A DNA stretch of 64,000 bases, taken from contig BSBM01000076.1 in NCBI GenBank assembly GCA_027924585.1, forward strand, positions 9,904,001 through 9,968,000, read 5' to 3'. The translations under genes and the position numbers were made by a program. Source of the stretch: Larix kaempferi (Eukaryota > Streptophyta > Pinopsida > Pinales > Pinaceae). The notes below the pieces were generated by a model. It saw only the letters and a list, made by a program, of their open reading frames with translations, did no database searches and was not told the DNA's origin. This document shows, piece after piece, positions 1 through 9,816 of this stretch; the stretch's first letter is position 1; each line of letters opens with the position of its first letter.

Positions 1-1
1 T

Positions 2-652
2 AATTGTGGGGGTCTTGCTGGTCCCTCAAAAAGACCAGCTCTGCGGTGGATGTTGGATCTTGAACATCTAGATGTTTTATTGTTACAAGAAACTATGTGT
101 GGAGGTGATGAGGCTATTGGAAGGTTAAAACCCTAGTTCTCGGGATGGTGTTTTGAGGCCTCTGATGCAAGAGGTCGCTCTGGTGGATTAGTGATTGGGT
201 GGAAAGCAGCTAAGGTTTGTGTTTCTTCTCCCTGGGGGATGAATTCGGTATTAGGGATGTCTTGTAGGTCTCTAAATTTTGATAAAGATTTCACCATTGC
301 AAACATCTATGGACCATATTGTGATAGAGAACCTTTTTGGAATTCTTTGTTAGCAAGGGATGTGATTAAGGGGGATTCTGTGATCCTGAGGGGGGATCTC
401 AACTTTTCTCTGGGACAAGCTGAGGTTTAGGGGCCGCATGCACATGTGGATCCACTCACAATTTTTTTTATCAGGAAATTTACTGAAGGATATTGGGTCA
501 ATGTTGATCCTGTGTGCTTAAAACCTTCGTGGAGGAATAAAAGGGTTGGATTGGATAGGGTGGCGAAGAGATTGGATCATTTTTTTCTTTCTGAGCAGTT
601 AGTGGAGTCTTTTTCTATATCAGGCAATGGATTGGGTCTGGAGGATGCTTAG
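2..652 (+). pseudogene. LINE-1 ORF2 endonuclease (EN) domain, broken
   Basis: In frame from base 2 the translation gives an N-terminal LINE endonuclease: LLLQET near 80-110, SGGLVIGW at 180-205, ANIYGP at 298-315, and a GDLN motif (usual GDFN) near 400. This domain nicks target DNA to prime reverse transcription. Stops interrupt the frame at 134-136 (TAG) and 428-430 (TAG). The frame is lost near 620-640, where the expected C-terminal motif (SDHxP, here LDHEPIYLE) continues in another frame into the next segment. Identification as LINE EN is secure; activity is excluded by the breaks. Confidence 0.85.
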
Positions 653-3600
653 ATCATGAACCTATCTACTTGGAGATGAAGGCTGGTCCTGTCAAGCCTC
701 CTGCTCCTTTAAAATTTAACAAGATTTGGCTAAAGGACCCTACCTTTGTTGAGCTATTCCATCAGTATTGGATCCCATTCCAGCCAGGAACGTGTCATTC
801 TGCCGCATTTCACTTTGCTGAGAATATCAAAACTCTCAAGGGTCCAATCAAACAATGGGCATTTGAAAAGAGAAGAAGGGATGATAGGGCTCTAAAGATT
901 ATTGAGGAGGAAATATCTTCCATTTCAAGAGGGTTGGGAGGAGGATATAGTTCTCAGTTTTTGAAAGATTATCTAGTTCAATTGGAGGATCAGCGGAATA
1001 GGATATTGTTGCAGAATGAGGAGACTTGGAGACTGAAGAGCAGGGCCATCTGGTTGGAAAGTGGGGATGAAAATTCGAAATTTTTCCATGCCTATGTAAA
1101 AGGCAGGAGATCAGCTAACACTATATGGAGTCTTGAAGATTCAGAAGGTATTTCACATGCTACTTTTGAGGGGTTGGCTGGAGTTGGGGTTAATAATTTT
1201 CAGAATCTCTTCAAAGCCAGTGACAGAGTGAACATTGAGGAGGTCATCAAGGTAACTCAGCTATTCCCTCGTTTTGTTGAGGAGGAAGACAACAGGAAGC
1301 TGCTGGACATCATTACAGTGGATGAATTAAAAGAAGTTTTGAATAGCTTTCAGAAGGATAAGAGTCCGGGGCTGGATGGCTGGACCATTGAATGTTTTAT
1401 AGCTCTATTTGACATTATTGGAGAAGATCTATTACAAATTGTTGAAGATACTAGGAAGGAAGGAAGGATACCAGCCAACATTAATTCCACTTTCATTGCC
1501 CTAATCCCTAAAGTGGATACTCCTTCTAATCTGGATGATTTTAGACCTATATCTCTCTGCAACTGTGTGTATAAGATAGTTACCAAAGTTATTGCACGCA
1601 GACTCAAACCTATTTTATCATCCCACATCTCAGAAGAGCAATTTGGGTTCCTTGAAGGCCACCAGATCCATGAAGCTATGGGATTGCACAGGAGGGACTG
1701 CATAGCATTAAAACCAGAAAGTTGAAAGGAGCAGTTCTCAAAATTGATCTCTCTAAAGCTTATGACAAGGTTAGTTGGTTATATATTCGTCTTATGCTTA
1801 CTCATCTAGGTTTTGAGATAGGTTTCATTCGTTGGATCATGAGTTGCATCTCTTCAGTTTCTTTCTCGATTTTAATGAATGGAGCGGCGACTCCTTTCTT
1901 TCATTCGGGTTGGGGCCTGCGCCAGGGGTGTCCATTATCCCCCCTGTTGTTTTTGTTGGTGGCTGAAAGTTTAAGTCGATCTATTAAGGAAGCAAGACGG
2001 ATGGGTCATTTTGAAGGTATCAAGGTGGCCCCGGGCGTATCACTATCACATCTCCTTTTTGTGGATGATATACTGATTTTTTGTTTGGGTTCCAAAAGAG
2101 ATGCACTTAAACTGAAGGAATTATTGGATCTTTTCTCTTTAGCCACAGGGATGGAAATAAATGTTGGGAAATCTTCTCTTTCTGTTTCCTTACTAAGGGA
2201 GGAAGAACTTCATACTTATACTGACCTTTTCCCCTTTTCTATACTTACCATTTCGGAAGGGTTAAAGTACCTGGGTTTCAACCTGAATCCTAATGACTAT
2301 TAGAAACAGGATTGGGTCTGGTTATTGGAAAAACTGGAAAAACGCTTAAAAAGTTGGAGCTTCAAGTGGCTTTCAAGAGCTGGAAGACTAGTTTTGGTTA
2401 AGTCTGTGCTGGAAGCTATCCCAGTATACTGGATGTCATTGGCCTGGATTCCTAGGGGCATCTTGGATTCAATGAGAAAAATTTGTTTCATATTTCTATG
2501 GATTGGCAAGGAGGATGCACATGTTACTCCTTGGGTCAAATGGGATTGTATTGCAGTACCAAAAGCACTGGGTGGTTGGGGTTTGAAGAACATCTTTCAC
2601 TTTTCCAAAGCTTTGGCTGCGAAGTGTGGCTGGCGCTTAATTAAGTCTGGGGGTTTCTGGGCAAGGGTTATGATCCATAAATACGTTGAGCCGGACTCTG
2701 TTGAATCTTGGATCAGGACCGCTCTCAAATCTCACAAAGGAGGATCATGCATTTGGAAAGTTGTGGTATCCTCTTTTCATGTCATTGAACAAAATATGGT
2801 TTGGGATGTAGGTAATGGTCAGAGGGTGAGGATTGGTTGTGATCCTTGGGTGGGATGTGAAGCAGAACATTTAATGTCAGCTGGACTGATAGAGGCGTTG
2901 GGTCAGAGAGATTTTTATTTTCTCAATCAACTGGCAGATTTGGAGACTGTTTGGATGGGAAGCCCGATTTGGAGGACGACAACTTCTTTTGGATTGGGTG
3001 GTGAGTTGGAGGATGAGCTAAGACTATATCTACGGGCTCTCAGCAGGGACCAAATATACTTGAATGAAAAAGAAGACGCCCTTGTATGGGATGGGGATCC
3101 TTCGGGTAATTATACACCAAAAGGAGGATATCAATGGATTAGTGAGAACTTCTTGGTTAGAGATCAGGTATGGTGGTGGAAAAGATTATGGAAACTTCAG
3201 TTCCATCACAAGGTAAGGTTATTCATGTGGTGTGTACTGGTCAATAGGGTCCCGACGTGGGATTTTCTGCAGCGTAGAAGTCTTCATGGCCCAAGCAAAT
3301 GCTACCTTTGTAACCAGAATGAGGAGACTGTGTTGCACCTGTTTCTTCACTGTAGCTTTATTACAGAGGTTTGGGGCATTGTTTCTAGAATCCTTAAAGC
3401 AACTTTCCATTGGACGGGGAACTCTCTGGAAGATGCATGGAGATGGTGGTATCAAAATCCTATTTTTTATTCTTTTAGAGCACTGCCTCTTATTGTAATA
3501 TGGGGGATTTGGCTCTCCCGGAACAAATGTTTGTTCTCGGATATTGCTAGCATTCCTGCACTATCAACTATAAACAGTTGTGGGATCTTCTTACCCTTCA

Positions 3601-3704
3601 AACATCTCAAACCTCCTACCTTAGCCAGATGTTTAAAACCAGTGGATATTGATCTCTCACAGCCTTGGGGATTCTTTGATGGGGCTTGTCAGAATGATCT
3701 ATGA
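640..3704 (+). pseudogene. LINE-1 ORF2 reverse transcriptase plus zf-RVT domain
   Basis: This segment holds the connector and the whole LINE reverse transcriptase. KDKSPGLDGW lies near 1350-1380, FRPISLCN near 1540, an EEQFGFLEG box near 1635, LSKAYDKVSW near 1750, RQGCPLSPLLF near 1920 and the catalytic FVDD box near 2058. After it come RT thumb-like sequence and a zinc-binding zf-RVT domain at about 3150-3400 (KVRLFMWC, then CYLCNQNEE, HLFLHC). A one-base frameshift near 1675-1685 splits fingers from palm, and TAG at 2301-2303 interrupts the thumb. Both active-site aspartates are intact, so decay is moderate. It shares its frame with the RNase H that follows. Confidence 0.9.
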
Positions 3705-4117
3705 TGGGGCGGGGCTCTTCTTTACGTGTCTCCTATACATTTCTTTGTGATGTTGTTTGGTTTTGGGAGGGGGACCAACAACTGGGCATAGATTCTCAGT
3801 CTAAAATTTCTTATCTCTTTTGCTATGGAACGAACTGTCAGGAACATTACTGTGTTTGGGGACTCTTTGAATGTGATCAAGTGGGTTTCGGGCTCATTTC
3901 AGTGTAACAACCGGCGGATTGTTGCTGTATTGAACAAATTCAGAATGTCTCTCACACTTTTGAAACTTTTAATTGCAGGCATATTTTCCGTGAGAACAAC
4001 ACAGAGGCGGACAGGGCCTCGAAAGAAGGATTGTTGCTGGGATTTGGGTTATGGAAAGTCATAGAATATGAGGATGGGGTGGGTAGGGAGTACTTCCACC
4101 GGCCGTTCATAGAATGA
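3640..4117 (+). pseudogene. LINE-1 ORF2 C-terminal RNase H domain
   Basis: The zf-RVT frame continues through a stop at 3702-3704 into a type I RNase H: FFDGACQ near 3675 (first catalytic Asp), VFGDSLNVI near 3853 (another catalytic Asp), and, after a frameshift near 3990, a terminal FRENNTEADRASKEG motif ending at the stop 4115-4117. The domain degrades the RNA strand of the cDNA hybrid and is found on many plant L1-type LINEs. The central glutamate region is poorly preserved. The non-coding 3' tail of the element follows directly. Confidence 0.8.
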
Positions 4118-4420
4118 AGATCAGACAGTTTTATGATGATGGTTTTTATGAATACTATGGAATCAATTTTTGGTATTATACAGTTATTTATAGTTTACAG
4201 TTATGTACAGGAAGGAATTATATTTTTGTAAAAGATAATTAAGTTTTGAACTCAGTGATTATGTATACTTTTGTAACAGATGTTAATGCTCACGTGGTGA
4301 GAACATCATAGATTATAACAAACAGATGCAGGAAGTTATTATAAAAGCTCTATATTCCACTCTTTAAGAGTGAAGATGATTAATGTAATTTCGTACTCTT
4401 AAGGATGAAAAAAAAAATTA

Positions 4421-5045
4421 TATAAAAAATACAGTATAGAGCATACATTAAAATGTTTACATAAGCCAAGAGTGTTTGAGCCCTTATAAATTTGTCATCC
4501 CAACAATATTTTAAGACGTAGCAATGCCATCCTTAGTTATTATTAAAAAATAAATTTTAAATAAAATAGCATGTGGATGTCAATAGGTTGTACTGGCCTA
4601 TGAAGAAGTGCGGGCAAGTCCTTTGCCTCTCCATTAATGAGAACCATTTTCCATCTTAATGATTACTATCTTCCAATGAAACATGGCAGTTTGTGATTTG
4701 TTTTATTTTTAATTTGTCTTTCAGTATTAATGAGCATTGTCCTCTAGTTACACATGGCAGTTTGTGGATTTTTCTTTTTTTTATTTGTTATTATTATTAT
4801 TTTTAATCTGACAATTTCCCATCCCAGCAGGGGTAAATTGTCACGTCTGACTTTTTAACCAATCAAAAAATTAGAATACTCAGTTTAAAATATTCAAATA
4901 GATATTTTATATTTTTAAAATATTAAATTAAATTTATAAATATTAAAGAACTTTAGAAAACATTGTAAAGTATTATAAGTATTAATAGAAAGTCAAACGA
5001 ATGAGATGACCGATCGATCACTATAGTCCCTGCTTGGCAGGGACT
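4421..5045. other. AT-rich intergenic stretch without genes
   Basis: I see no coding signal. The stretch contains a local duplication of the phrase ACATGGCAGTTTGTG (near 4682 and 4752) and ends in an 8-bp-stem hairpin at 5025-5045 that touches the left end of the duplicated array. Confidence 0.6.
5025..5045. repeat. Perfect inverted repeat at the array boundary
   Basis: AGTCCCTG and CAGGGACT are separated by the 5-nt loop CTTGG. Similarity to the second copy (14118 onward) begins immediately after it, at about 5046. It may be the end of a small element or a hairpin that promoted breakage; neither can be decided here. Confidence 0.6.
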
Positions 5046-5329
5046 AATAATATTCAACCGATCACCGCGGGATAATTTGAGACGCAAGGTACTTCCTATG
5101 GAATGAGTGAAAAAAAAGTACTTCCTATGGAAATAAGCGATATTTAATCGCCGAAAGCAAATGTGTGAGCACTAGTTATCAAAATTCCATCATAGAAGAA
5201 GAAAATAAATTATATGTTACAAGCAGATGAAAGTAAAAGTAAGGATATCAATGATCATTGGTTATTGTGGACGCATTGGGTGGAGGTGTATATTTGTGCA
5301 ACATATATCACACCATTCACTATTATATA

Positions 5330-5345
5330 GGTTATTGCATAGAGG
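5330..5345 (+). repeat. Left TSD of LINE-A (copy 1)
   Basis: GGTTATTGCATAGAGG here differs at one base from GGTTATTGCAAAGAGG found straight after the A-run at the LINE-A 3' end in copies 2 and 3 (18528, 26334). The matching 3' side is missing from copy 1. Confidence 0.7.
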
Positions 5346-5941
5346 GTCACATTACCTTTTAAGATTTATTTTTTTCCTAGGAAAAAGATCCAAAATTGTA
5401 TTAATTCTGAATCATATTGTTTATGAGGCACAAGTGTCTTACATATATCCTCTAACATGTGGTGATGCCTTTCAATATATTAGCTATCAACTTACATTAT
5501 TGACATACAAAATACATACATTTTACTATGTAAGTTCCATGGGTATAATACCCATGTTCCCTTTTAAGATTATTAAAGAAAACAAGCCACCATATTTTTA
5601 ATGTTAAGTTTTCTTAACAACAAACTCTCAAGTTTTAATTTTAAAGAAAGCATGCAACCGCATTTTTGTAAAGGTGTGTGAAACTAACAACATATTGCAT
5701 GAGTCCAAGCACACATGGAGATTAGGGTTTGTTCCTAGAAGTGCGGCGGTGGCTCTGTTCAATGCTCGGTGTGGTAAATTGGATACTATTTACTATGGCT
5801 TGTGGTGTGGTTGTGGAAGGGTGTCGGTGACTTGCTGGGTGTATTTTCGGTTGTTTGTTTGGGTATTGGGGGTATTTTTCTCTACCATGTTTGCAGGGTT
5901 TTTTCTAGTCTTATCTTGGTGCGCGGTGAGGTGGTTTGTTA

Positions 5942-7010
5942 ATGGTGCAGCGGGGGAATACAGGTGGCATTGAGAGACCTCTCGAGGAGGACATGATGTA
6001 GGACGAGAGGTGGGAGCATGGGGGTGTGCTGAAATCTAATGAGGAATATTATGAAATGTTGCGCACCCGTGAGGTTGCTCGTGTTTCTGAAGGTCCTGCG
6101 AGGGGGGGAGGTGTTGTAAGTGAACCAGCAACTGTCGATTTGGGGATTCAGGTTCCCGTTTGTCCTCATGATAAGTGTGAGGCGGATGTAAATGGTCTAT
6201 CTGGTGGGGGCACTTCTCATTCTAGTGGTCCTGTTGTGGGTTAGGCTTCGGCAGGGGGTCTAATTTTACTGGCCCTGCGATGGCTTCTAGACGTGGGGGA
6301 AGCGGTTGTAAGAGGGGGTGGAACTGGAAGTTGTGCCCTGGGTCGAACAAAATGGTTCTAGGTAGGGATATCGGGGTGGTGGGGGTTGTTGGTTTGTCTC
6401 TGAATCCCTTGTTGGGAAGTTCAACTACCGGGTAATGAACAGTGGGTATATTGCGAGGTGGGTTTCGACGGTATGGGATCTGATCATTAGCTATAGGCCG
6501 ACAATATCTATTCTTTCGAGGGGATGGTACAAGTTTGTTTTCAAGAGGGAGGAGCATGCTACTCTGGGTTTGCATAAAACTTGGTTAACGGATCGTGGCA
6601 GTTTCATGCTGAAAAGGTGGCATCTAACTTTCGACACAAAGACAGAAAATATCATATTCAGGCACTTGTGGGTTCTTTTGCCTGGTTTTCCTTTGGCTAT
6701 GTGGAATAAGGAGGCCTTTGAAGCTGTTGGAAATCATTTGGGGTGTTTTTTACATGTTGGGAATGATGTTATTAATGGAATGGGCAAAAGAGTTGGTAGA
6801 ATGTTCGTGGAAATTGACATCTCCCATGGTTTGGTAGACAAATTAGAGATTGAGTAGAGGGGCATGAAATATAATCAGGAGTTGGAATATTGGGGGATTC
6901 CATTTCAGTGCTCTACATGTAAGGAGGTGGGTCATCTTTGGAAACAATGTTCCTCTCTAGGCTCGTCGTCCGAGAGGGATGAATGGCAGGAGGAGATTAT
7001 GGCATGGTGG
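5942..7010 (+). pseudogene. LINE-A ORF1 (DUF4283-like plus CCHC knuckle), copy 1
   Basis: The ATG at 5942 opens a frame with MVQRGNTGGIERPLEED. Stops follow at about 5999 and 6242, and a frameshift lies before 6435. From 6435 the frame reads like the DUF4283 nucleic-acid-binding region of plant LINE ORF1 proteins (WHLTFD, LWVLLPGFPLAMWN, VGRMFVEIDIS). It is followed by a CCHC zinc knuckle at about 6909-6950 (CSTCKEVGHLWKQC). ORF1 proteins coat the LINE RNA. All four zinc ligands are intact here, but stops make the gene non-functional. Copy 2 at 15015 is nearly identical. Confidence 0.75.
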
Positions 7011-7039
7011 CAGTGTTCCTCTTCACTTGTGCTTCAGCT

Positions 7040-7600
7040 TGATCCAAACAAAGCATATGACTGGGTGGATTGAGGATTTCTAAGGCTCATTCTACACCAG
7101 ATTGGTCTTCCTTTTGAGGTAATTAAATGGGTCATGGCTTGTGTCTCTTATGTCAATTTTGTTGTTTTGATTAATGGGGTTCTTACTCAATTATTTAAAA
7201 TTTCGAGGGGACTTCGTTAGGGCTTCCCACTTTCTCCCCTTCTCTTTTTATTGATTATTGAAGGTCTGAGTAGACTGATCCATAAAGCAAAATACGATGG
7301 TCTAATAAAAGGCATTAAGATAGCTCCTCAGATTCTGCTACCCACCTTCTGTTTGTTGATGATGTAATCCTTTTTGGTGTTGGGTATTTGGGTGAATGGA
7401 AAATCTACCAGAGTATTCTTAAGTTATTTTGTGGGGCCCAGAGTATGGTCATTAGTGATTCTAAGTCTTCTTGTTTTGGAACATGGCATGGAAGAGGGGT
7501 CGATGGTGCAAAATAATCAGATTTTGCCTTTTAGTGTGTCCCCCCTTATTTATGGGATGAAATACTTGGGATGCTTTATCAAGCCAAATAGCTACTTGGC
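7040..7600 (+). pseudogene. LINE-A RT palm fragment, copy 1
   Basis: Right after ORF1 an RT palm fragment begins at LDPNKAYDWVD (near 7038-7073). It continues with a RGLRxGFPLSPLLF box (near 7205-7250, one stop where Gln is expected) and a decayed CLLMM box (near 7345) where the aspartate pair should be. Frameshifts and stops are frequent. The absence of the endonuclease and RT fingers upstream shows an internal deletion of ORF2. The fragment ends at the array join at about 7600. Confidence 0.75.
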
Positions 7601-7627
7601 TTAAAAACCATAGCTTTCTTTGCCAAT

Positions 7628-9558
7628 ATGGAAGGAGATGACTGCTACCTTCCACTGGTAGACTATTTTGATGACCATTTGTTAGTGGAACATATTTTCA
7701 CATCACCACCTAGTGTTGTGACATTAGTTGATTTGATAGTGAACAGCCTAGCGGCCGAGGCCACTATCACAAAAGCATCTCATAACATTGGTGGAGACAC
7801 AAATGGAAGCCACTTAGGATCATTTGCACAAGGCTCTAGATAAAAGGATAAGTGTGATTGTACTAGAGAGAAGCAGAGTATTGGATGCTTTGCCACGAAT
7901 CACCTAGAGACTGAGGACATTAATGATTCATTACTCAGTGAAGTTGACAAGGGATTGGAGGTGGTTAAGTTATAGAGGCGAAGACTGACCCTTGTTCCAC
8001 TAAATGTTGCGAGTAAAGAAATAATATATCTGAGAAAATAGTTGAAGAAATTGTAGGAACACTCTTCAAAGAAGCACAACCACACGAAGGGACCGAAAAC
8101 AACACAAAAAATCATAGATAGAAGAAATGTCAAAAGTTATAAAAAATAGAGGCAGAGGTATTTCTATGGTGGTGGGTAGAGGCATGCAATTGGAACGGAT
8201 CTTCGATTTATCGGACACAACATTGGTTGGAAAATTTACAGGAAGAAGAGTGTTCGTGGACCTTCTCGGATCGTGGGTTTGGAAGTTTTGGAGCCCTATG
8301 TTGGGTTATTGCCCAGTATTCCATAGCCTGGTGAAGGGATGATGTAGTTTTATTTTCTGCTCGAAAGATGATGCTCAATCAATACTAAATGGATCTAGTT
8401 CTTAAACTCTTTCTTGCTATCATTAAAGTCGTGGCATCCTTTATTTGATGTCTCCTTTAAGAGGTTGCGGAGTACCTCAATTTGGGTCAAGTTACCAAGA
8501 CTCTCGATGGAGTACTGGTCAGAGCAAGCGATTTGGACCATTGGGAACTAAATTGGGAATACAATTTTAGTTGACGATAGCTTATTGTCCTATGGAACGT
8601 GATTTGTGGCTAGAGTTCTGGTCAAGTTGGATATTTAGAAGGGATTGTATAAGTCGGTAGAATTAGTTTCAGGACCTCGAAGTTATGTTCAAATACTTTA
8701 TTACACCAATGTTCCATTTCGGTGTTCAATATGTCATGAGTATGGCCATATAGCGGTTGATTGCTATAAAACTTTCACTACGAATATTTGGCAAAAATTT
8801 CCACCCTAATCTCTAAGTCATAGAAGATGGGACTTGTTAAGTCGTTGGTTTTCCTTTTGGAGGTTCAAGTTGAAAATATAGATCAGGATGAGGATTGACA
8901 GGAGGGTTGTGCACAAAGCGATATTAAGGTTGGCCATATCTCCATTCATTTGATCAAAATATCAAGGTCAGCGCAACAGGAGGAGTCGAGGGACGCACCA
9001 ACTCTAATGAATGGATCATTCCCCCTCCAATTGAACTTCAAAGGAAGAGGTACATTGGTAAGGTATCAAGCAGTCCTTATGGTAAGTTCTATCAATCCTT
9101 TTCTACTGAGATAATTCCTGGGTAACATGTCATTTTAAAGGATGGTATTAAGGCCCCTACCGATCCTATGGTTGACATTTCTTCCACCGATTTGGATATA
9201 AAATCTAGGGTTAGTAGTTTGAAGGAACCTACTTTTGAAAAAATTATTGAGGATTTTCCCAAGCCTTTTTTGCCTACTCCCCTACCGATGGGTTCCTCCT
9301 CCTTCCAATCTCACTAGGGAGTTCTTTCGAGGGGTCACTACAACCTCAAGCCTCGAGAAGTTGGATCGAGTCACAATTTGGCCAGTCTTGTGAGATGTGG
9401 GTTGATAGTTTTGTCGAGCCGAGCGGGTGATGGTCGATGGGAAGTTGGCACTCTGACATGCCTAGGAGAAAGTTGTTAGAAAAATAAATGAAGGTTGACA
9501 AAAATCTATACCGGGGGTAATTAGAGCAGGCAAAACCCCTGCAAAGGTTCCCCCATGA
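7628..9558 (+). pseudogene. LINE-C ORF1 (DUF4283-like, CCHC knuckle), copy 1
   Basis: The ATG at 7628 opens with MEGDDCYLPLVDYFDDHLL and a first stop follows at about 7841. The central part (about 8150-8580) carries a DUF4283-type fold signature (LVGKFTGRRVFVDLLGSWV), then a CCHC knuckle near 8715-8770 (CSICHEYGHIAVDC, ligands complete). The C-terminal frame ends in a TGA that overlaps the ORF2 start as ATGA at 9555-9558, a typical arrangement for coupled re-initiation. Several stops disable the gene. It is the RNA-binding ORF1 of a family distinct from LINE-A. Confidence 0.7.
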
Positions 9559-9816
9559 AGCTCATCTCCATTACTGTTCAGGGACTAGGGGGTCAAGCCA
9601 AGAAACTGGCCCTAAAGATATCTGTGGAGGTTGAGAAGCCAAACGTGTTGTTATTTCAAAAGACGATGAGCAAGGGGTCACAATTGGAGCAGAAACTACA
9701 AAAAATACTGTGTGGTTGGGATTTTCAATTTATTGATTCTTGTGGGCATTCGGGGAGCTTAGTTATGGGTTGGAACCGGTGCTTACAACCAATCATTTTT
9801 TTTTCCATTCATTCAG
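9555..9816 (+). pseudogene. LINE-C ORF2 N-terminal endonuclease fragment, copy 1
   Basis: The ATG at 9555 starts MKLISITVQGLGG, the standard LINE ORF2 opening. It continues through KPNVLLFQKTM (usual LLLQET) to SGSLVMGWN near 9755. The frame then runs into LTR-D at 9817, which removes the rest of ORF2. In copy 2 the start codon has become ATA (about 20758). Confidence 0.75.

Larger units (their letters stand above)
1..4420 (+). mobile_element. LINE-1: nearly full-length plant L1-type LINE (ORF2 region), 5' end cut by window edge
   Basis: The order of domains is AP-type endonuclease, reverse transcriptase with zf-RVT, and a C-terminal type I RNase H, followed by about 300 bp of non-coding 3' sequence and an A-rich run near 4407-4420. 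This order is the standard ORF2 of plant L1-clade LINEs, which insert by target-primed reverse transcription. The first codons visible (NCGGLAGPSKR-like) match the usual start of ORF2, so only a few residues plus ORF1 lie outside the window. There are two frameshifts and several stops before the RNase H, and one frameshift near its end, so the copy is dead. No TSD can be tested because the 5' flank is missing. Confidence 0.9.
5346..7600 (+). mobile_element. LINE-A, copy 1, 3'-truncated
   Basis: It begins after the TSD with about 600 bp of 5' untranslated-like sequence, then an ORF1 (5942 onward) and a 5'-truncated RT fragment. Endonuclease and N-terminal RT are missing between about 7000 and 7040. 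The same internal deletion is present in copy 2, so it predates the duplication. The 3' half (thumb, zf-RVT, RNase H, tail) is lost at the join with LINE-C at about 7600. Confidence 0.8.
7602..9816 (+). mobile_element. LINE-C, copy 1, interrupted by LTR-D
   Basis: A second LINE family holds ORF1 (7628-9558) and the first part of ORF2 (from 9555). It is cut off at 9816, where TGTAACGCCCCG of LTR-D begins. The same cut at the same base of LINE-C occurs in copy 2 (21019/21020). The LTR element was therefore inserted before the array formed. Confidence 0.8.

Noticed and set aside
1350-1703. 117-codon minus-strand ORF
   Set aside because: It is the antisense shadow of the LINE-1 RT, whose motifs are clear on the + strand.
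5227-5601. 124-codon ORF, repeated almost unchanged at 14300-14674, as a conserved gene
   Set aside because: It spans the LINE-A left TSD (5330-5345), so half lies in the flank and half in the element leader. Its conservation follows from the recent duplication of the whole block.
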